DNA of 64,000 nucleotides from an uncultured Niabella sp. (GTDB taxonomy: Bacteria; Bacteroidota; Bacteroidia; Chitinophagales; Chitinophagaceae): contig CAKSQK010000005.1 of the NCBI GenBank assembly GCA_934486785.1, positions 62,001 through 126,000 of the forward strand, written 5' to 3'. The notes below the pieces were generated by a model. The model made no database searches and was not told the DNA's origin. It was given only the letters and a program-made list of their open reading frames with translations. Positions 56,104-64,000 of this stretch are shown here, one piece after another (position 1 is the stretch's first letter; each line of letters begins with the position of its first letter). A program made the position numbers and the translations under genes.

Positions 56104-56538
56104 ATGTTAAAAATGCAAATTATCGGCAATCTTGGTAAAGATTGCATTGTGAATAGCGTTAACGGGAAAAACGTCATCAATTTTACAGTTGCTCATACTG
56201 AGCGTTTTAAAGATGGCCAGGGCAATAACCAGGAGCGAACAACCTGGGTAGATTGCGCATGGTGGACAGACAGGACCGCCATCGCCCAATATCTTTCCAA
56301 AGGAACAAAAGTTTGGGTAGACGGTACTCCGGAGGTAAGAAGTTTTACACGCAACGATGGTACAAACGGGGCTGTATTAGCCTTACGTGTAAGAGAATTG
56401 CAGCTGGTAGGTGCAAAAGGAGATTCTAATACTGGTGGAACCGGTAGTTACTCTGGCGGAGGCTATGGCAATACATCCGCTCAAAATACACAACAACCTA
56501 CTGACCTGACCGAAGCCGGTGATGATCTTCCGTTTTAA
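56104..56538 (+). CDS. ssb: Single-stranded DNA-binding protein
   Basis: Protein of 144 residues with an OB fold (MLKMQIIGNLGKDCIVNSVNGKNVINFTVAHTE, WVDCAWWTDRTAIAQYLSKGTKVWVDGTPEVRS). A Gly/Ser/Gln-rich linker follows, and the acidic tail DDLPF at the C-terminus, which recruits partner proteins in replication and repair. The start at MLKMQIIGNLGKD differs from the common MRGVNKVILIG start of SSB, so this may be one of two SSB paralogues, as is common in Bacteroidota. Confidence 0.93.
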   Translation: MLKMQIIGNLGKDCIVNSVNGKNVINFTVAHTERFKDGQGNNQERTTWVDCAWWTDRTAIAQYLSKGTKVWVDGTPEVRSFTRNDGTNGAVLALRVRELQLVGAKGDSNTGGTGSYSGGGYGNTSAQNTQQPTDLTEAGDDLPF

Positions 56539-56554
56539 ACAAAGCAAATATTAC

Positions 56555-56587
56555 AAAGCCTGGCCGCTGCGGCCAGGCTTTTTTGTT
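56555..56587 (+). terminator. Intrinsic terminator after ssb
   Basis: A perfect 12-bp stem AAAGCCTGGCCG/CGGCCAGGCTTT with loop CTG and a T-run. Confidence 0.92.
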
Positions 56588-56629
56588 TTGAATAAAGCCT
56601 AAAAGGCTTAAAAAGTTGTTTGCCAGGTG

Positions 56630-56881
56630 TTACGCCCTGCGCCTGAAAACAAGGTTAAGGATGGCAAGGATTACAATGGCTCCCAATGCGCCTGTAAGAA
56701 TAGCCCCCACTACACCTCCGCCCAGGCTTGTGCCCAAGCTGCCTAGTAGCCAGCCACCAACAAATGCACCAAGGATACCCACTATAATATTACCGATAAG
56801 TCCTAAACCGCTGCCTTTAAAAATGACAGAACCTAACCAGCCGGCAACAGCGCCAATAATTAAAGTCCATAAAATGTCCAT
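56630..56881 (-). CDS. GlsB/YeaQ/YmgE-family membrane protein
   Basis: Small hydrophobic protein of 83 residues with three predicted membrane segments rich in glycine ([38 protein letters not shown] and [21 protein letters not shown]), ending RRRA. These are the hallmarks of the GlsB/YeaQ/YmgE (transglycosylase-associated) family, linked to general stress. The ATG at 56881 (MDILWTL) is chosen over an upstream ATG at 56917. It stands alone between ssb and the Ldh-family gene. Confidence 0.9.
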   Translation of the reverse strand: MDILWTLIIGAVAGWLGSVIFKGSGLGLIGNIIVGILGAFVGGWLLGSLGTSLGGGVVGAILTGALGAIVILAILNLVFRRRA

Positions 56882-56961
56882 ATGTAAATATTTAGGGTTA
56901 TAAAATTTTGAGGACATAATAGTGTAACCGAATATTGTGCCATAACGGTAAGCAGTGCCAA

Positions 56962-56969
56962 TAATTTTG
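56962..56969 (+). promoter_or_regulatory. -7 element for the Ldh-family gene
   Basis: TAATTTTG fits TAnnTTTG and lies 17 bp before the ATG at 56986. A TTG 25 bp upstream is slightly too far for the ideal -33. Confidence 0.4.
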
Positions 56970-56985
56970 TAAACAAACTAAAAAA

Positions 56986-58092
56986 ATGGATGGCATGTTG
57001 TTTCTTTGCTTCATGCAGGAAATAATATTTACGTATGAAGATTTATACCGTTTTACAATAGGTGTATTTGCAAAAATGGGTTGCCCTGCTGCTGATGCGC
57101 AAGTGGCCGCTAAAGTGCTTTTGTCAGCCGATTTGCGTGGCATTGATTCTCATGGCGTAGCAAGGCTAAGTGGTTATGTGCGCCTGTGGGATGCAAAACG
57201 TGTAAACGCCACACCCCGGCTTAAGGTTATTTATGAAACACCATCTACCGCCGTGGTTGATGGGGACAGCGGCTTGGGCCTTGTAGTGGCGCCATTTGCC
57301 ATGCAGGTAGCTATTGATAAGGCAAAGCAAATAGGTTCAGGCTGGGTAAGCGTGCAAAACAGCAATCATTATGGTATTGCCTCGGCACATGCCATGATGG
57401 CGCTGCCGCACGATATGATCGGGATATCAATGACAAACGCAAGCCCGCTGGTTGCTCCTACATTTTCTATACAAAAAATGCTGGGTACCAACCCCATTTG
57501 CGTGGCTGTGCCAGCCGGCAAACAGCCCGCTTTTGTGGCAGACCTTGCTACAACCACGGCAGCCAACGGTAAGCTGGAAATATTGCAAAGAAAAAATAAA
57601 AACACCCCGCGGGGTTGGGTGCAGGATGCGGAAGGCAAAGAAAGTGTGGATGCGAATATTTTAAAAAAAGGCGGCGCATTGTTGCCACTTGGCAGCGACC
57701 GCGAGCATGGCAGCCATAAAGGCTACGCACTGGGCGCCGTGGTTGATATTTTTTCCGGCGTTTTAAGCGGGGCCAATTACGCGCCCTGGGTGCCACCGTT
57801 TCCAGCGTATGTGCCGCTGCCGGCAAGGCAGCCCGGCAAAGGCGTTGGCCATTTTTTTGGCGCCATGCGGGTAGATGCCTTCAGGCCTGCCGACGATTTT
57901 ACAAAAGATATGGATGACTGGATTGAAGGGTTTAGAAACGCCACCCCGCTGCCGGGCCACGAAAAGGTTTTGGTCCCTGGAGATCCCGAGCGTGAAATGG
58001 AAGCAGAAAGGCTGGTAAAAGGCATTCCCTTAGTGCAGCAGGTAGCAGATGATCTGAAGGCGCTGGCACAAAGATTTGAACTGACATTTTAA
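56986..58092 (+). CDS. Ldh-family (malate/L-sulfolactate-type) NAD(P)-dependent oxidoreductase
   Basis: Enzyme of 368 residues of the Ldh_2 family, which reduces 2-oxoacids such as oxaloacetate, ureidoglycolate or sulfopyruvate. It has the marker motifs LLSADLRGIDSHGVARLSGYV (the His near residue 50 is part of the active site), VQNSNHYGIASAHAMMA, LGTNPICVAVPAG and HGSHKGYALGAVVDIFSGVLSGA. The initiating codon is uncertain between ATG 56986 and ATG 57013 (MQEIIFTYEDLYRF), the latter giving the usual length. The exact substrate cannot be told; the gene is directly followed by aspartokinase. Confidence 0.88.
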   Translation: MDGMLFLCFMQEIIFTYEDLYRFTIGVFAKMGCPAADAQVAAKVLLSADLRGIDSHGVARLSGYVRLWDAKRVNATPRLKVIYETPSTAVVDGDSGLGLVVAPFAMQVAIDKAKQIGSGWVSVQNSNHYGIASAHAMMALPHDMIGISMTNASPLVAPTFSIQKMLGTNPICVAVPAGKQPAFVADLATTTAANGKLEILQRKNKNTPRGWVQDAEGKESVDANILKKGGALLPLGSDREHGSHKGYALGAVVDIFSGVLSGANYAPWVPPFPAYVPLPARQPGKGVGHFFGAMRVDAFRPADDFTKDMDDWIEGFRNATPLPGHEKVLVPGDPEREMEAERLVKGIPLVQQVADDLKALAQRFELTF

Positions 58093-58103
58093 AAATTGCC
58101 GTG

Positions 58104-58111
58104 TATCTTTG
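58104..58111 (+). promoter_or_regulatory. -7 element for the aspartokinase gene
   Basis: TATCTTTG fits TAnnTTTG and lies 37 bp before the ATG at 58149. It is downstream of the Ldh-family stop, so the two genes are probably transcribed separately. Confidence 0.55.
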
Positions 58112-58148
58112 GCAATTATCATTTACACAACCAAAAATATTTATACAG

Positions 58149-59468
58149 ATGAAAGTAATGAAGTTTGGCGGTACCAGTGTTGGAAGGCCAGAGAGGATGA
58201 AACAGATCGCATCGCTGCTTTTACAACAACCCGAACCTGCTATCGTAGTGCTTTCTGCACTTTCCGGAACCACAAATGCACTTGTAGAAATTGGAAACAA
58301 TATAGCAAAAGGCGATAGGCATTCTGCGCAGCAGGTAATTGCAAAGCTTGAAGAGCATTACGCCACCTTTATAAAAGAATTGCTGCAAAACGAGGAAACG
58401 TATCACAAAGCCAAAGCCATTGTAGACGAGCATTTCGACTTTCTGCATATCATCTTAAAAATCTCTTTCAGCGAAGCGTTGAGCAAAGATATACTGGCGC
58501 AGGGCGAATTATTGTCTACTAAGATCTTCTGTACTTACCTGGAAGAAATTGGCGCTGGCCACGCGTTGCTTCCTGCCCTGGAGTTTATGAGCATTGATGA
58601 GAACGAGGAGCCGCAAATCGGTAGCATTCGCACAAAACTAACCCACCTGCTCGACCAGCACAAAGGAAAGCAATTACTGGTAACACAGGGTTATATCTGC
58701 CGCAACTCAAAAGGCGAGGTGGACAACCTGAAACGTGGCGGCAGTGATTATACAGCATCGCTTGTGGCAGCCGCCATCAATGCATCTGTATGTGAAATAT
58801 GGACGGATATTGACGGCATGCATAACAATGATCCACGCATTGTTGATAAAACGGTACCGGTAGAGCAACTGAGTTTTGATGAAGCGGCAGAGCTTGCTTA
58901 TTTTGGCGCAAAAATTCTACATCCTGCATCTATATGGCCTGCGCAGCAATACAAAATTCCTGTGAGGCTGCTCAATACAATGGAGCCGCAAGCCCATGGC
59001 ACACTGATTACGCAGGAAGCTGCCAGCAGCGGCGTAAAGGCGGTGGCAGCAAAAGATAACATCATCGCTATAAAAATCAAAAGCGGGCGCATGCTGTTGG
59101 CCTATGGTTTTTTAAGAAAAATATTTGAGGTGTTTGAAAAGTATAAAACACCTATTGACATGATCACCACATCAGAAGTGGCCGTGTCATTAACCATTGA
59201 TACCAGCGACCATCTTGACCAGATCGTAAAGGAGCTGCACGCTTTGGGCGCTGTTGAAGTGGATGAAGGGCAAACCATTATTTCGGTAGTGGGCCACAAC
59301 ATCAGCGAAACATCGGAGATCATTAAAAAACTGTTTGGCTCACTGCGCAATATTCCCATTCGTATGGTGTCTTACGGCGGCAGCAGGCACAACATTTCTT
59401 TATTGGTGGCAGCCGAATACAAAAACACACTGCTGCAACAGTTGAATAAAGGTATGTTTGGGCTGTAA
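58149..59468 (+). CDS. lysC: Aspartate kinase (monofunctional)
   Basis: Aspartokinase of about 439 residues with the catalytic start MKVMKFGGTSVGRPERMKQ, the nucleotide loop LKRGGSDYTASL and EIWTDIDGMHNNDPRIV. Two ACT domains follow (about residues 300-435), where lysine would bind. Unlike thrA, there is no dehydrogenase domain. It supplies aspartyl phosphate mainly for the lysine/diaminopimelate branch (inference from family). The ATG at 58149 is chosen because the promoter element covers the frame upstream. The thrA fusion at 19998 supplies the threonine branch. Confidence 0.94.
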   Translation: MKVMKFGGTSVGRPERMKQIASLLLQQPEPAIVVLSALSGTTNALVEIGNNIAKGDRHSAQQVIAKLEEHYATFIKELLQNEETYHKAKAIVDEHFDFLHIILKISFSEALSKDILAQGELLSTKIFCTYLEEIGAGHALLPALEFMSIDENEEPQIGSIRTKLTHLLDQHKGKQLLVTQGYICRNSKGEVDNLKRGGSDYTASLVAAAINASVCEIWTDIDGMHNNDPRIVDKTVPVEQLSFDEAAELAYFGAKILHPASIWPAQQYKIPVRLLNTMEPQAHGTLITQEAASSGVKAVAAKDNIIAIKIKSGRMLLAYGFLRKIFEVFEKYKTPIDMITTSEVAVSLTIDTSDHLDQIVKELHALGAVEVDEGQTIISVVGHNISETSEIIKKLFGSLRNIPIRMVSYGGSRHNISLLVAAEYKNTLLQQLNKGMFGL

Positions 59469-59469
59469 G

Positions 59470-59548
59470 GGTGAATGTGGGAATGTGAAAATGTGAGAAT
59501 GTGAAAATGAGGGAATGAGGAAATGTGCAAATGTGGAAATGTGAAATG
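59470..59548. repeat. Degenerate short tandem repeat
   Basis: About ten imperfect copies of a 7-8-bp unit (GAATGTG, AAATGTG, GAATGAG) directly after the aspartokinase stop codon. The strand is strongly purine-rich. Confidence 0.8.
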
Positions 59549-59607
59549 AGAGTAAATTGGATAATAAGTTAACAACGGTCCTTTGTCAACTTTAAAACCA
59601 TAAAACC

Positions 59608-60258
59608 TTGAAGCTTTATTGTATTCCCGGTTTTGGCGTAGATGATAAGATATTCGGCAAACTAACGCTTAATGCCAGCCTGCATTTTATAAACTGGCTT
59701 GATCCTTTTCCCAAAGAAACGCTGCAAGCCTATGCGCTTCGTATGGCTGCATCAATAGATGATGAAGCGCCCATTATTTTGGGTATTTCGTTCGGCGGTA
59801 TGATTGCGCTGGAAATTGCAAAGCTTAGGCCGGTAAAACAAATCATCCTCATTTCAAGCGTCAAGTCAAGAAGCGAATTACCGGCGCAGTTGCGCACCAT
59901 TGGGATGCTGAGGCTAAATAAAATATTCCCGGTAAAAAAAGTGCAGCAAAGCGACAGGTTTTACAAAGTGGCCAACCGCCGGCTGGGCGCTGTAACGCAG
60001 GAAGAAAAAGACTTTGCCAATGCTTACCGAAGAAGTGCCGATCTTAATTATGTCAACTGGTCTTTTGATAAAATACTTAACTGGCAAAACACACAATGCC
60101 CCGAAGGAACCATTCACATTCACGGAGATAAAGATCAGATATTCCCTATAAAATACATCAGCCCAACGCACATTATAAAAAACGGTACGCACATGATGGT
60201 GTGGAACCGCGCAGGCGAGATCAGTAAGATCATTAACAATGTGCTGGAAAGGCTGTAA
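59608..60258 (+). CDS. Alpha/beta hydrolase-fold protein
   Basis: Protein of 216 residues with the nucleophile elbow GISFGGM (Ser near residue 73), an aspartate near residue 177 in HIHGDKDQIFP and a histidine in KNGTHMMVW, which complete the triad of the alpha/beta hydrolase fold. It begins with a TTG start (59608, reading KLYCIPGFGVDD); no ATG gives a better reading, and the first strand KLYCIPGFG must be included. No signal peptide. The substrate is unknown. Confidence 0.82.
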   Translation: MKLYCIPGFGVDDKIFGKLTLNASLHFINWLDPFPKETLQAYALRMAASIDDEAPIILGISFGGMIALEIAKLRPVKQIILISSVKSRSELPAQLRTIGMLRLNKIFPVKKVQQSDRFYKVANRRLGAVTQEEKDFANAYRRSADLNYVNWSFDKILNWQNTQCPEGTIHIHGDKDQIFPIKYISPTHIIKNGTHMMVWNRAGEISKIINNVLERL

Positions 60259-60291
60259 CAGCCTGGAATTGAGATACCCTAAGGCCGGTAA

Positions 60292-60723
60292 TTATTGGCC
60301 GTGAATATAATCCTGTAAATGATTAATGGTTTCTTTTTGCTGGCGGATGGTTTCGTTCACCACATCGGTAATGGAAATAACGCCTGAAAATACTTCGCCG
60401 TCAAAAACTGGTAGGTAGCGTATGTTGTGCTCGCCCATGAGCTGCATACAGCGCTCCACCGTATCATCAGGGCCTACGGCTGGCAGGTCTTTCGACATGA
60501 TCTCATCTACCTTTGTGTCAATGGAATGCTTGTTCTCAAGGATCACCTTACGGGCGTAATCTCTTTCTGTCATAATACCCAGGTATTTTTCGCCATCGGC
60601 TACCACAATAGCGCCAATGTTTTTTTCAGCCATTGTTTTAAGCGCCTCAAACACTGTAAGGCCGGGAGGGCTTGTAAAGGCGCCTTTCGATTTCCTGGCA
60701 AGAATAGTTGCTACCTTACTCAT
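60292..60723 (-). CDS. CBS-domain pair protein
   Basis: Protein of 143 residues formed by two CBS domains (VFEALKTMAEKNIGAIVVADGEKYLGIMTERDYARK and TVERCMQLMGEHNIRYLPVFDGEVFSGVISITDVV). Such modules sense adenosine nucleotides. The ATG at 60723 (MSKVATILARKSKG) is chosen; longer readings have no homology. The gene upstream on this strand, mqnE, ends 119 bp away. Confidence 0.9.
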   Translation of the reverse strand: MSKVATILARKSKGAFTSPPGLTVFEALKTMAEKNIGAIVVADGEKYLGIMTERDYARKVILENKHSIDTKVDEIMSKDLPAVGPDDTVERCMQLMGEHNIRYLPVFDGEVFSGVISITDVVNETIRQQKETINHLQDYIHGQ

Positions 60724-60841
60724 TTGCGTGAATTTAGTTTGGGCTAATATATTGAAAAAAGTATAAGAACAGAAATATATTTTACGCATCCGCAATGGGA
60801 TGCGCTGTGTTTGAGAAAGCCAGTTGCTATTTAGGATCACA

Positions 60842-61972
60842 TTATTTGCCGTAATCCTTAATCACGTTGTATAGCGTGCCTCTTTCAACCGGTTTGCGGT
60901 TGGCCTGCCTGATGAGCGCCACAAGTTCTTCAGTGGTCATGCTTGGGTTTTGCTCCTCAGCGCCGGCCATCGAGTAAATTTTTGTAGTATCGTCAATCGT
61001 TCCGTCAATATCATTTACGCCGTAGGAAAGCGATAGCTGTGCATTTTGCCTGCCAAGCATTGGCCAGTAAGCTTTCAGGTGCGAGAAGTTGTCCATGTAG
61101 ATCCTGGCAATGGCATACATTCTCATATCTTCTACAAGAGTTGATTCGGGTACATGGCTCATGTCATTATCAAAATTGCGAAACTTAAGCGGAATAAAAG
61201 TATTAAAGCCGCCTGTTTCATCCTGCAAAGCCCTGAGCCTGCTCATATGATCTACACGGTGGGCATATGTTTCAATATGGCCATAAAGCATGGTAGCATT
61301 GCTTTGCATACCCAGCTCGTGAGCGGTTTTGTGAATGAGCAGCCAGCCGTCGCCATCCACTTTATCGGGGCATATTTGCTGCCTTATCTCCGGAGCAAAA
61401 ATTTCGGCGCCACCACCCGGCAGGCTTTCAAGCCCTGCTTCTTTCAGGTATTCCATTCCTTCGCGAATGGTTTTTTTTGCCTTGCGGAACATATAATCAA
61501 GCTCTACGGCTGTAAAACCTTTGATGTGCAGATCGGGCCTGTGCGATTTTATATTTCTTAAAAGATCTGCAAAAAATTCCATGTTCATTTTTGGGTGAAC
61601 GCCGCCTACAATGTGCACTTCGGTAACCGGCTGGTTATCGTAGCTTTTTACAATATCCATCATTTGCTGCATGCTTAGCTCCCAGGCATCTTCACGCTTG
61701 GCATAAATGCGGCTGTAGCTGCAAAAATTACACTGAAATACACATGCATTTGTAGGTTCTATATGAAAATTGCGGTTGAAGTAAGTGATATCGCCATGTT
61801 TTTGCTCGCGCACATAGTTTGCCAGCGATCCTACAAAGCCCAGGCTTCCTTTCTCAAATAACGTTAAACAATCATCGTCACTGATCCTTTCTCCTTTATA
61901 TACTTTATCTGCAATTGTTTGTAAAGACGCGTCAATGCCCGGCTGTACTTCTGTAATAAACGCTTCACTCAT
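60842..61972 (-). CDS. mqnE: Aminofutalosine synthase
   Basis: Radical SAM enzyme of about 376 residues with the cluster motif CVFQCNFCSY (Cys77, Cys81, Cys84). It adds the adenosyl radical to the enolpyruvyl benzoate precursor to make 6-amino-6-deoxyfutalosine in the futalosine route of menaquinone biosynthesis. The segments NRNFHIEPTNAC, EVHIVGGVHPKM, GGGAEIF and SNATMLYGHIE are those of MqnE. The ATG at 61972 (MSEAFITEVQPG) is chosen; the ORF extension upstream crosses a -7 promoter element (CAAAGATA on the plus strand at 61991-61998). Confidence 0.92.
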   Translation of the reverse strand: MSEAFITEVQPGIDASLQTIADKVYKGERISDDDCLTLFEKGSLGFVGSLANYVREQKHGDITYFNRNFHIEPTNACVFQCNFCSYSRIYAKREDAWELSMQQMMDIVKSYDNQPVTEVHIVGGVHPKMNMEFFADLLRNIKSHRPDLHIKGFTAVELDYMFRKAKKTIREGMEYLKEAGLESLPGGGAEIFAPEIRQQICPDKVDGDGWLLIHKTAHELGMQSNATMLYGHIETYAHRVDHMSRLRALQDETGGFNTFIPLKFRNFDNDMSHVPESTLVEDMRMYAIARIYMDNFSHLKAYWPMLGRQNAQLSLSYGVNDIDGTIDDTTKIYSMAGAEEQNPSMTTEELVALIRQANRKPVERGTLYNVIKDYGK

Positions 61973-61990
61973 ATCAAAAAAAAATTTGTG

Positions 61991-61998
61991 CAAAGATA
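61991..61998 (-). promoter_or_regulatory. -7 promoter element for mqnE
   Basis: TATCTTTG on the minus strand fits TAnnTTTG and lies 18 bp upstream of the ATG at 61972, which supports that start. Confidence 0.6.
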
Positions 61999-62081
61999 AA
62001 CGATTTAAAATTGGGATTTGCTGCGCAATGTATTTCGCCTTAACTTCAATGCCGTAATTTTTTTAAAATCATGTTACTGCT

Positions 62082-63401
62082 ATGGGTATCAAATTCAGGC
62101 TCACAATCCTAAGCTTTTTTCAATTTTTTGTATGGGGCGCATGGCTCACCACTTTGGGCTCATATGGCTTTGGTTTTAAAAGTTGGACGGGCGCTGAGTT
62201 TGGCGCCGTTTTCTCCACGCTGGGGCTTGGCTCGCTAATTATGCCCGCCCTTGTAGGCATTATTGCCGACCGCTGGATGAATGCCGAAAAGCTTTACGGG
62301 TTGCTGCATATTTTGTACGGCATTACCATGTTTATACTGCCTTTTATAGATGTGCCAGATGCGTTCTTCTGGGTGCTGCTGCTCAGTATGTTTTTTTACA
62401 TGCCCACCATCTCATTGTCAAACGCAGTTTCTTACCGCATACTCAACGACAACAATTACGATGTGATAAAAGTGTTTCCGCCCATAAGGGTGTGGGGTAC
62501 GATCGGTTTTATTGTTGCCATGTGGCTTACCAACCTCATCAGCGATCCGCATTCTCCGCTGGAAGCAGGACGGCAACTGGGAGAGGCCATCGCTTCTATT
62601 ACCGGCCATGCTATTAATGCCAACCAGTTTTACATGGCCGGGGTTTTTGCCATCTTTCTGGGAGTGTACTCTTTTACATTGCCGGCCTGCCCGCCTAAAA
62701 ATGAAAACCGTGGCTCCAGGTCTTTTGTAGACATACTTGGACTGAACGCTTTCAGGCTTTTTGGCAATTATAAGATGGCTACCTTCTTTATATTTTCAAT
62801 GTTTTTGGGCGCTGCGCTGCAGCTTACCAATATGTATGGCGATACTTATTTGAAAGATTTTGAAAAGATACCGGAGTATGCTGATTCCTTCGTGGTACGA
62901 TATTCCACCATTATTATTTCCATTTCGCAGATATCAGAAACATTGTTCATTTTAGCGATACCCTTTTTTTTAAAACGATTTGGCATTAAAAAGGTAATGC
63001 TCATTTCCATGTTTGCCTGGGTGCTGCGTTTTGGGCTTTTTTCATATGGAAATCCCGAAGAATTTTTCTGGATGATCGTTTTATCCAACATCGTATATGG
63101 AATGGCCTTCGATTTCTTTAATATTTCGGGATCGCTGTTTGTAGAAGCCTCGACCGATGCCAAAATCCGTTCCTCTGCCCAGGGGCTTTTTATGATGATG
63201 ACTAATGGCTTTGGCGCCATTATGGGCAGCATGGTAAGCGGCTGGCTGATAGATGCATATTATACACTCCCCAACGGCAATAAAGACTGGCAGGGCATAT
63301 GGATGGTATTTGCCATTTACGCGCTGGTGGTAGCTGTTTTATTCGCAATTATGTTTAAGCATAAGGAAGAGCCGCAGGCGGATCTGGTTGGTTCCCGCTG
63401 A
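62082..63401 (+). CDS. NupG-like MFS nucleoside transporter
   Basis: Membrane transporter of 439 residues with about 12 helices, of the nucleoside:H+ symporter (NHS/NupG) branch of the major facilitator superfamily. Recognition comes from the N-terminal FRLTILSFFQFFVWGAWLTTLG, the PALVGIIADRWMNAEKLYGLLH loop, PPIRVWGTIGFIVAMW and the central FSMFLGAALQLTNMYGD segment. It probably imports nucleosides. It diverges from mqnE across a short shared upstream region. Confidence 0.88.
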   Translation: MGIKFRLTILSFFQFFVWGAWLTTLGSYGFGFKSWTGAEFGAVFSTLGLGSLIMPALVGIIADRWMNAEKLYGLLHILYGITMFILPFIDVPDAFFWVLLLSMFFYMPTISLSNAVSYRILNDNNYDVIKVFPPIRVWGTIGFIVAMWLTNLISDPHSPLEAGRQLGEAIASITGHAINANQFYMAGVFAIFLGVYSFTLPACPPKNENRGSRSFVDILGLNAFRLFGNYKMATFFIFSMFLGAALQLTNMYGDTYLKDFEKIPEYADSFVVRYSTIIISISQISETLFILAIPFFLKRFGIKKVMLISMFAWVLRFGLFSYGNPEEFFWMIVLSNIVYGMAFDFFNISGSLFVEASTDAKIRSSAQGLFMMMTNGFGAIMGSMVSGWLIDAYYTLPNGNKDWQGIWMVFAIYALVVAVLFAIMFKHKEEPQADLVGSR

Positions 63402-63417
63402 TACCGCTGATTTGGTA

Positions 63418-63482
63418 CGCAGATTTGCGCTGATTTTTTATTTCTGCGTTATCTGCGCTGTATTTCATCTGCGCAATCTGCG
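63418..63482. repeat. Imperfect inverted repeat after the transporter gene
   Basis: CGCAGATTTGCGCTGAT (63418-63434) and ATCTGCGCAATCTGCG (63467-63482) are complementary apart from one insertion and one mismatch. Further ATCTGCG-like and CGCTGAT-like words lie around them. This is a family of short intergenic repeats seen in many Bacteroidota. Confidence 0.6.
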
Positions 63483-63572
63483 GGAAAGTTATTATTTTCC
63501 CCGTAGATACTGCTGATCTAGCCAATTTTACCAAAACTTTCTGCCATAATTACCTGTTATTGGTTTGGGAAC

Positions 63573-63580
63573 TAAATTTG
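63573..63580 (+). promoter_or_regulatory. -7 promoter element for trxA
   Basis: TAAATTTG fits TAnnTTTG and lies about 40 bp before the trxA ATG. No clear -33 TTG at the normal spacing was seen. Confidence 0.5.
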
Positions 63581-63620
63581 CAGTTCTTCTATTTTCATAA
63601 AATATTAAAAACAATATCAA

Positions 63621-63941
63621 ATGGCAAAAGAATTTAATGATGCGAATTTTCAAACCGATGTGCTTGAATCAGACAAGCTAACAGTGGTTGACTTTTGGGC
63701 GGAGTGGTGCGGCCCCTGCCGTGCAATAGGCCCGGTAATTGAAGAATTGAGCAAAGAGTACGAAGGAAAAGTAAATATAGGTAAAGTAAATGTGGATGTA
63801 AACCCGCAGGTTTCTACCAATTACGGTATCACATCCATTCCTGCTATTCTATTTATAAAAAACGGCCAGGTGGTTGATAAGATTGTGGGCGCGCAGCCAA
63901 AGAGCAACTTTGTTAAAAAGATCGAAGCTCATTTATCTTAA
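63621..63941 (+). CDS. trxA: Thioredoxin
   Basis: Thioredoxin of 106 residues with the active-site WCGPC (Cys30 and Cys33) in [15 protein letters not shown] and the cis-proline region [12 protein letters not shown]. It reduces disulfides in cytoplasmic proteins. It has its own upstream promoter element and downstream terminator. Confidence 0.96.
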   Translation: MAKEFNDANFQTDVLESDKLTVVDFWAEWCGPCRAIGPVIEELSKEYEGKVNIGKVNVDVNPQVSTNYGITSIPAILFIKNGQVVDKIVGAQPKSNFVKKIEAHLS

Positions 63942-63963
63942 TTAAAAACAAACATCTATACAC

Positions 63964-63992
63964 AATCCTCACCTTTACCGTGGGGATTTTTT
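63964..63992 (+). terminator. Intrinsic terminator after trxA
   Basis: AATCCTCAC, loop CTTTACC, GTGGGGATT with one G-T pair, followed by a T-run. Confidence 0.8.
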
Positions 63993-64000
63993 ATGGGTTC

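Noticed and set aside
63402..63620. tRNA or structured RNA upstream of trxA
   Set aside because: The inverted words do not form a cloverleaf and belong to a dispersed intergenic repeat.

Overview
The window looks like a chromosomal segment of a Bacteroidota bacterium, most likely Chitinophagaceae or a close relative. The evidence is a SusC/SusD pair with an ECF sigma factor and FecR anti-sigma factor, MqnE of the futalosine menaquinone route, UxaE-type uronate metabolism, weak Shine-Dalgarno signals, and repeated TAnnTTTG (-7) promoter elements. The clearest promoter, upstream of rpsT, also has a -33 TTG at 20 bp spacing. No rRNA, tRNA, CRISPR array or prophage was recognised.

Layout. 1-9 kb: the 5' part of a Tat-exported Gfo/Idh/MocA oxidoreductase, pyruvate:ferredoxin oxidoreductase (nifJ), an AspT/YidE-type transporter, mnmA and a lipoprotein, then a REP-associated tyrosine transposase embedded in its own palindromes and a tandem array. 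9.4-15.8 kb (minus strand): a uronate/gluconate block of PfkB sugar kinase, tagaturonate epimerase UxaE, SDR-type fructuronate reductase, a LarA-type nickel racemase/epimerase homologue, and 6-phosphogluconate dehydrogenase. 16-22.6 kb (minus): two small housekeeping or unknown genes, then the threonine operon thrA-thrB-thrC preceded by a threonine-rich leader peptide. 22.7-26.8 kb: accessory region with an amber-interrupted dioxygenase gene, a membrane LytTR regulator, a MITE-like repeat, an orphan promoter/terminator pair, a metzincin protease and a lone receiver-domain protein. 27-28.3 kb: cbpA-cbpM chaperone pair. 28.3-31.5 kb: secreted GH2 beta-galactosidase.

31.8-50.7 kb is a polysaccharide utilisation locus (PUL): ECF sigma, FecR, SusC with STN domain, SusD, a Tat-exported putative TIM-barrel hydrolase, a DUF5107-TPR protein, a second secreted TIM-barrel hydrolase candidate, a lipoprotein sulfatase, and two GH109-like proteins. 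The mix suggests a sulfated, amino-sugar (possibly GalNAc) glycan; this is inference. A shared 15-bp operator-like motif lies upstream of the sigma factor and of the last GH109-like gene.

50.8-64 kb is mostly housekeeping: a beta-helix protein, a GNAT acetyltransferase, sucA, rpsT, a single-strand DNA-binding protein, a GlsB/YeaQ-like membrane protein, an Ldh-family dehydrogenase, aspartokinase, an alpha/beta hydrolase, a CBS protein, mqnE, a NupG-like transporter and thioredoxin.

Most interesting points: (1) a possible route from hexuronates through mannonate and gluconate to the pentose phosphate pathway, using the LarA homologue next to gnd; (2) a threonine attenuator with a Thr-run leader peptide; (3) the PUL with two unassigned TIM-barrel enzymes and repeated operators; (4) the RAYT/REP element; (5) the in-frame amber codon splitting a dioxygenase-thioredoxin-like fusion; (6) an orphan small-RNA candidate.
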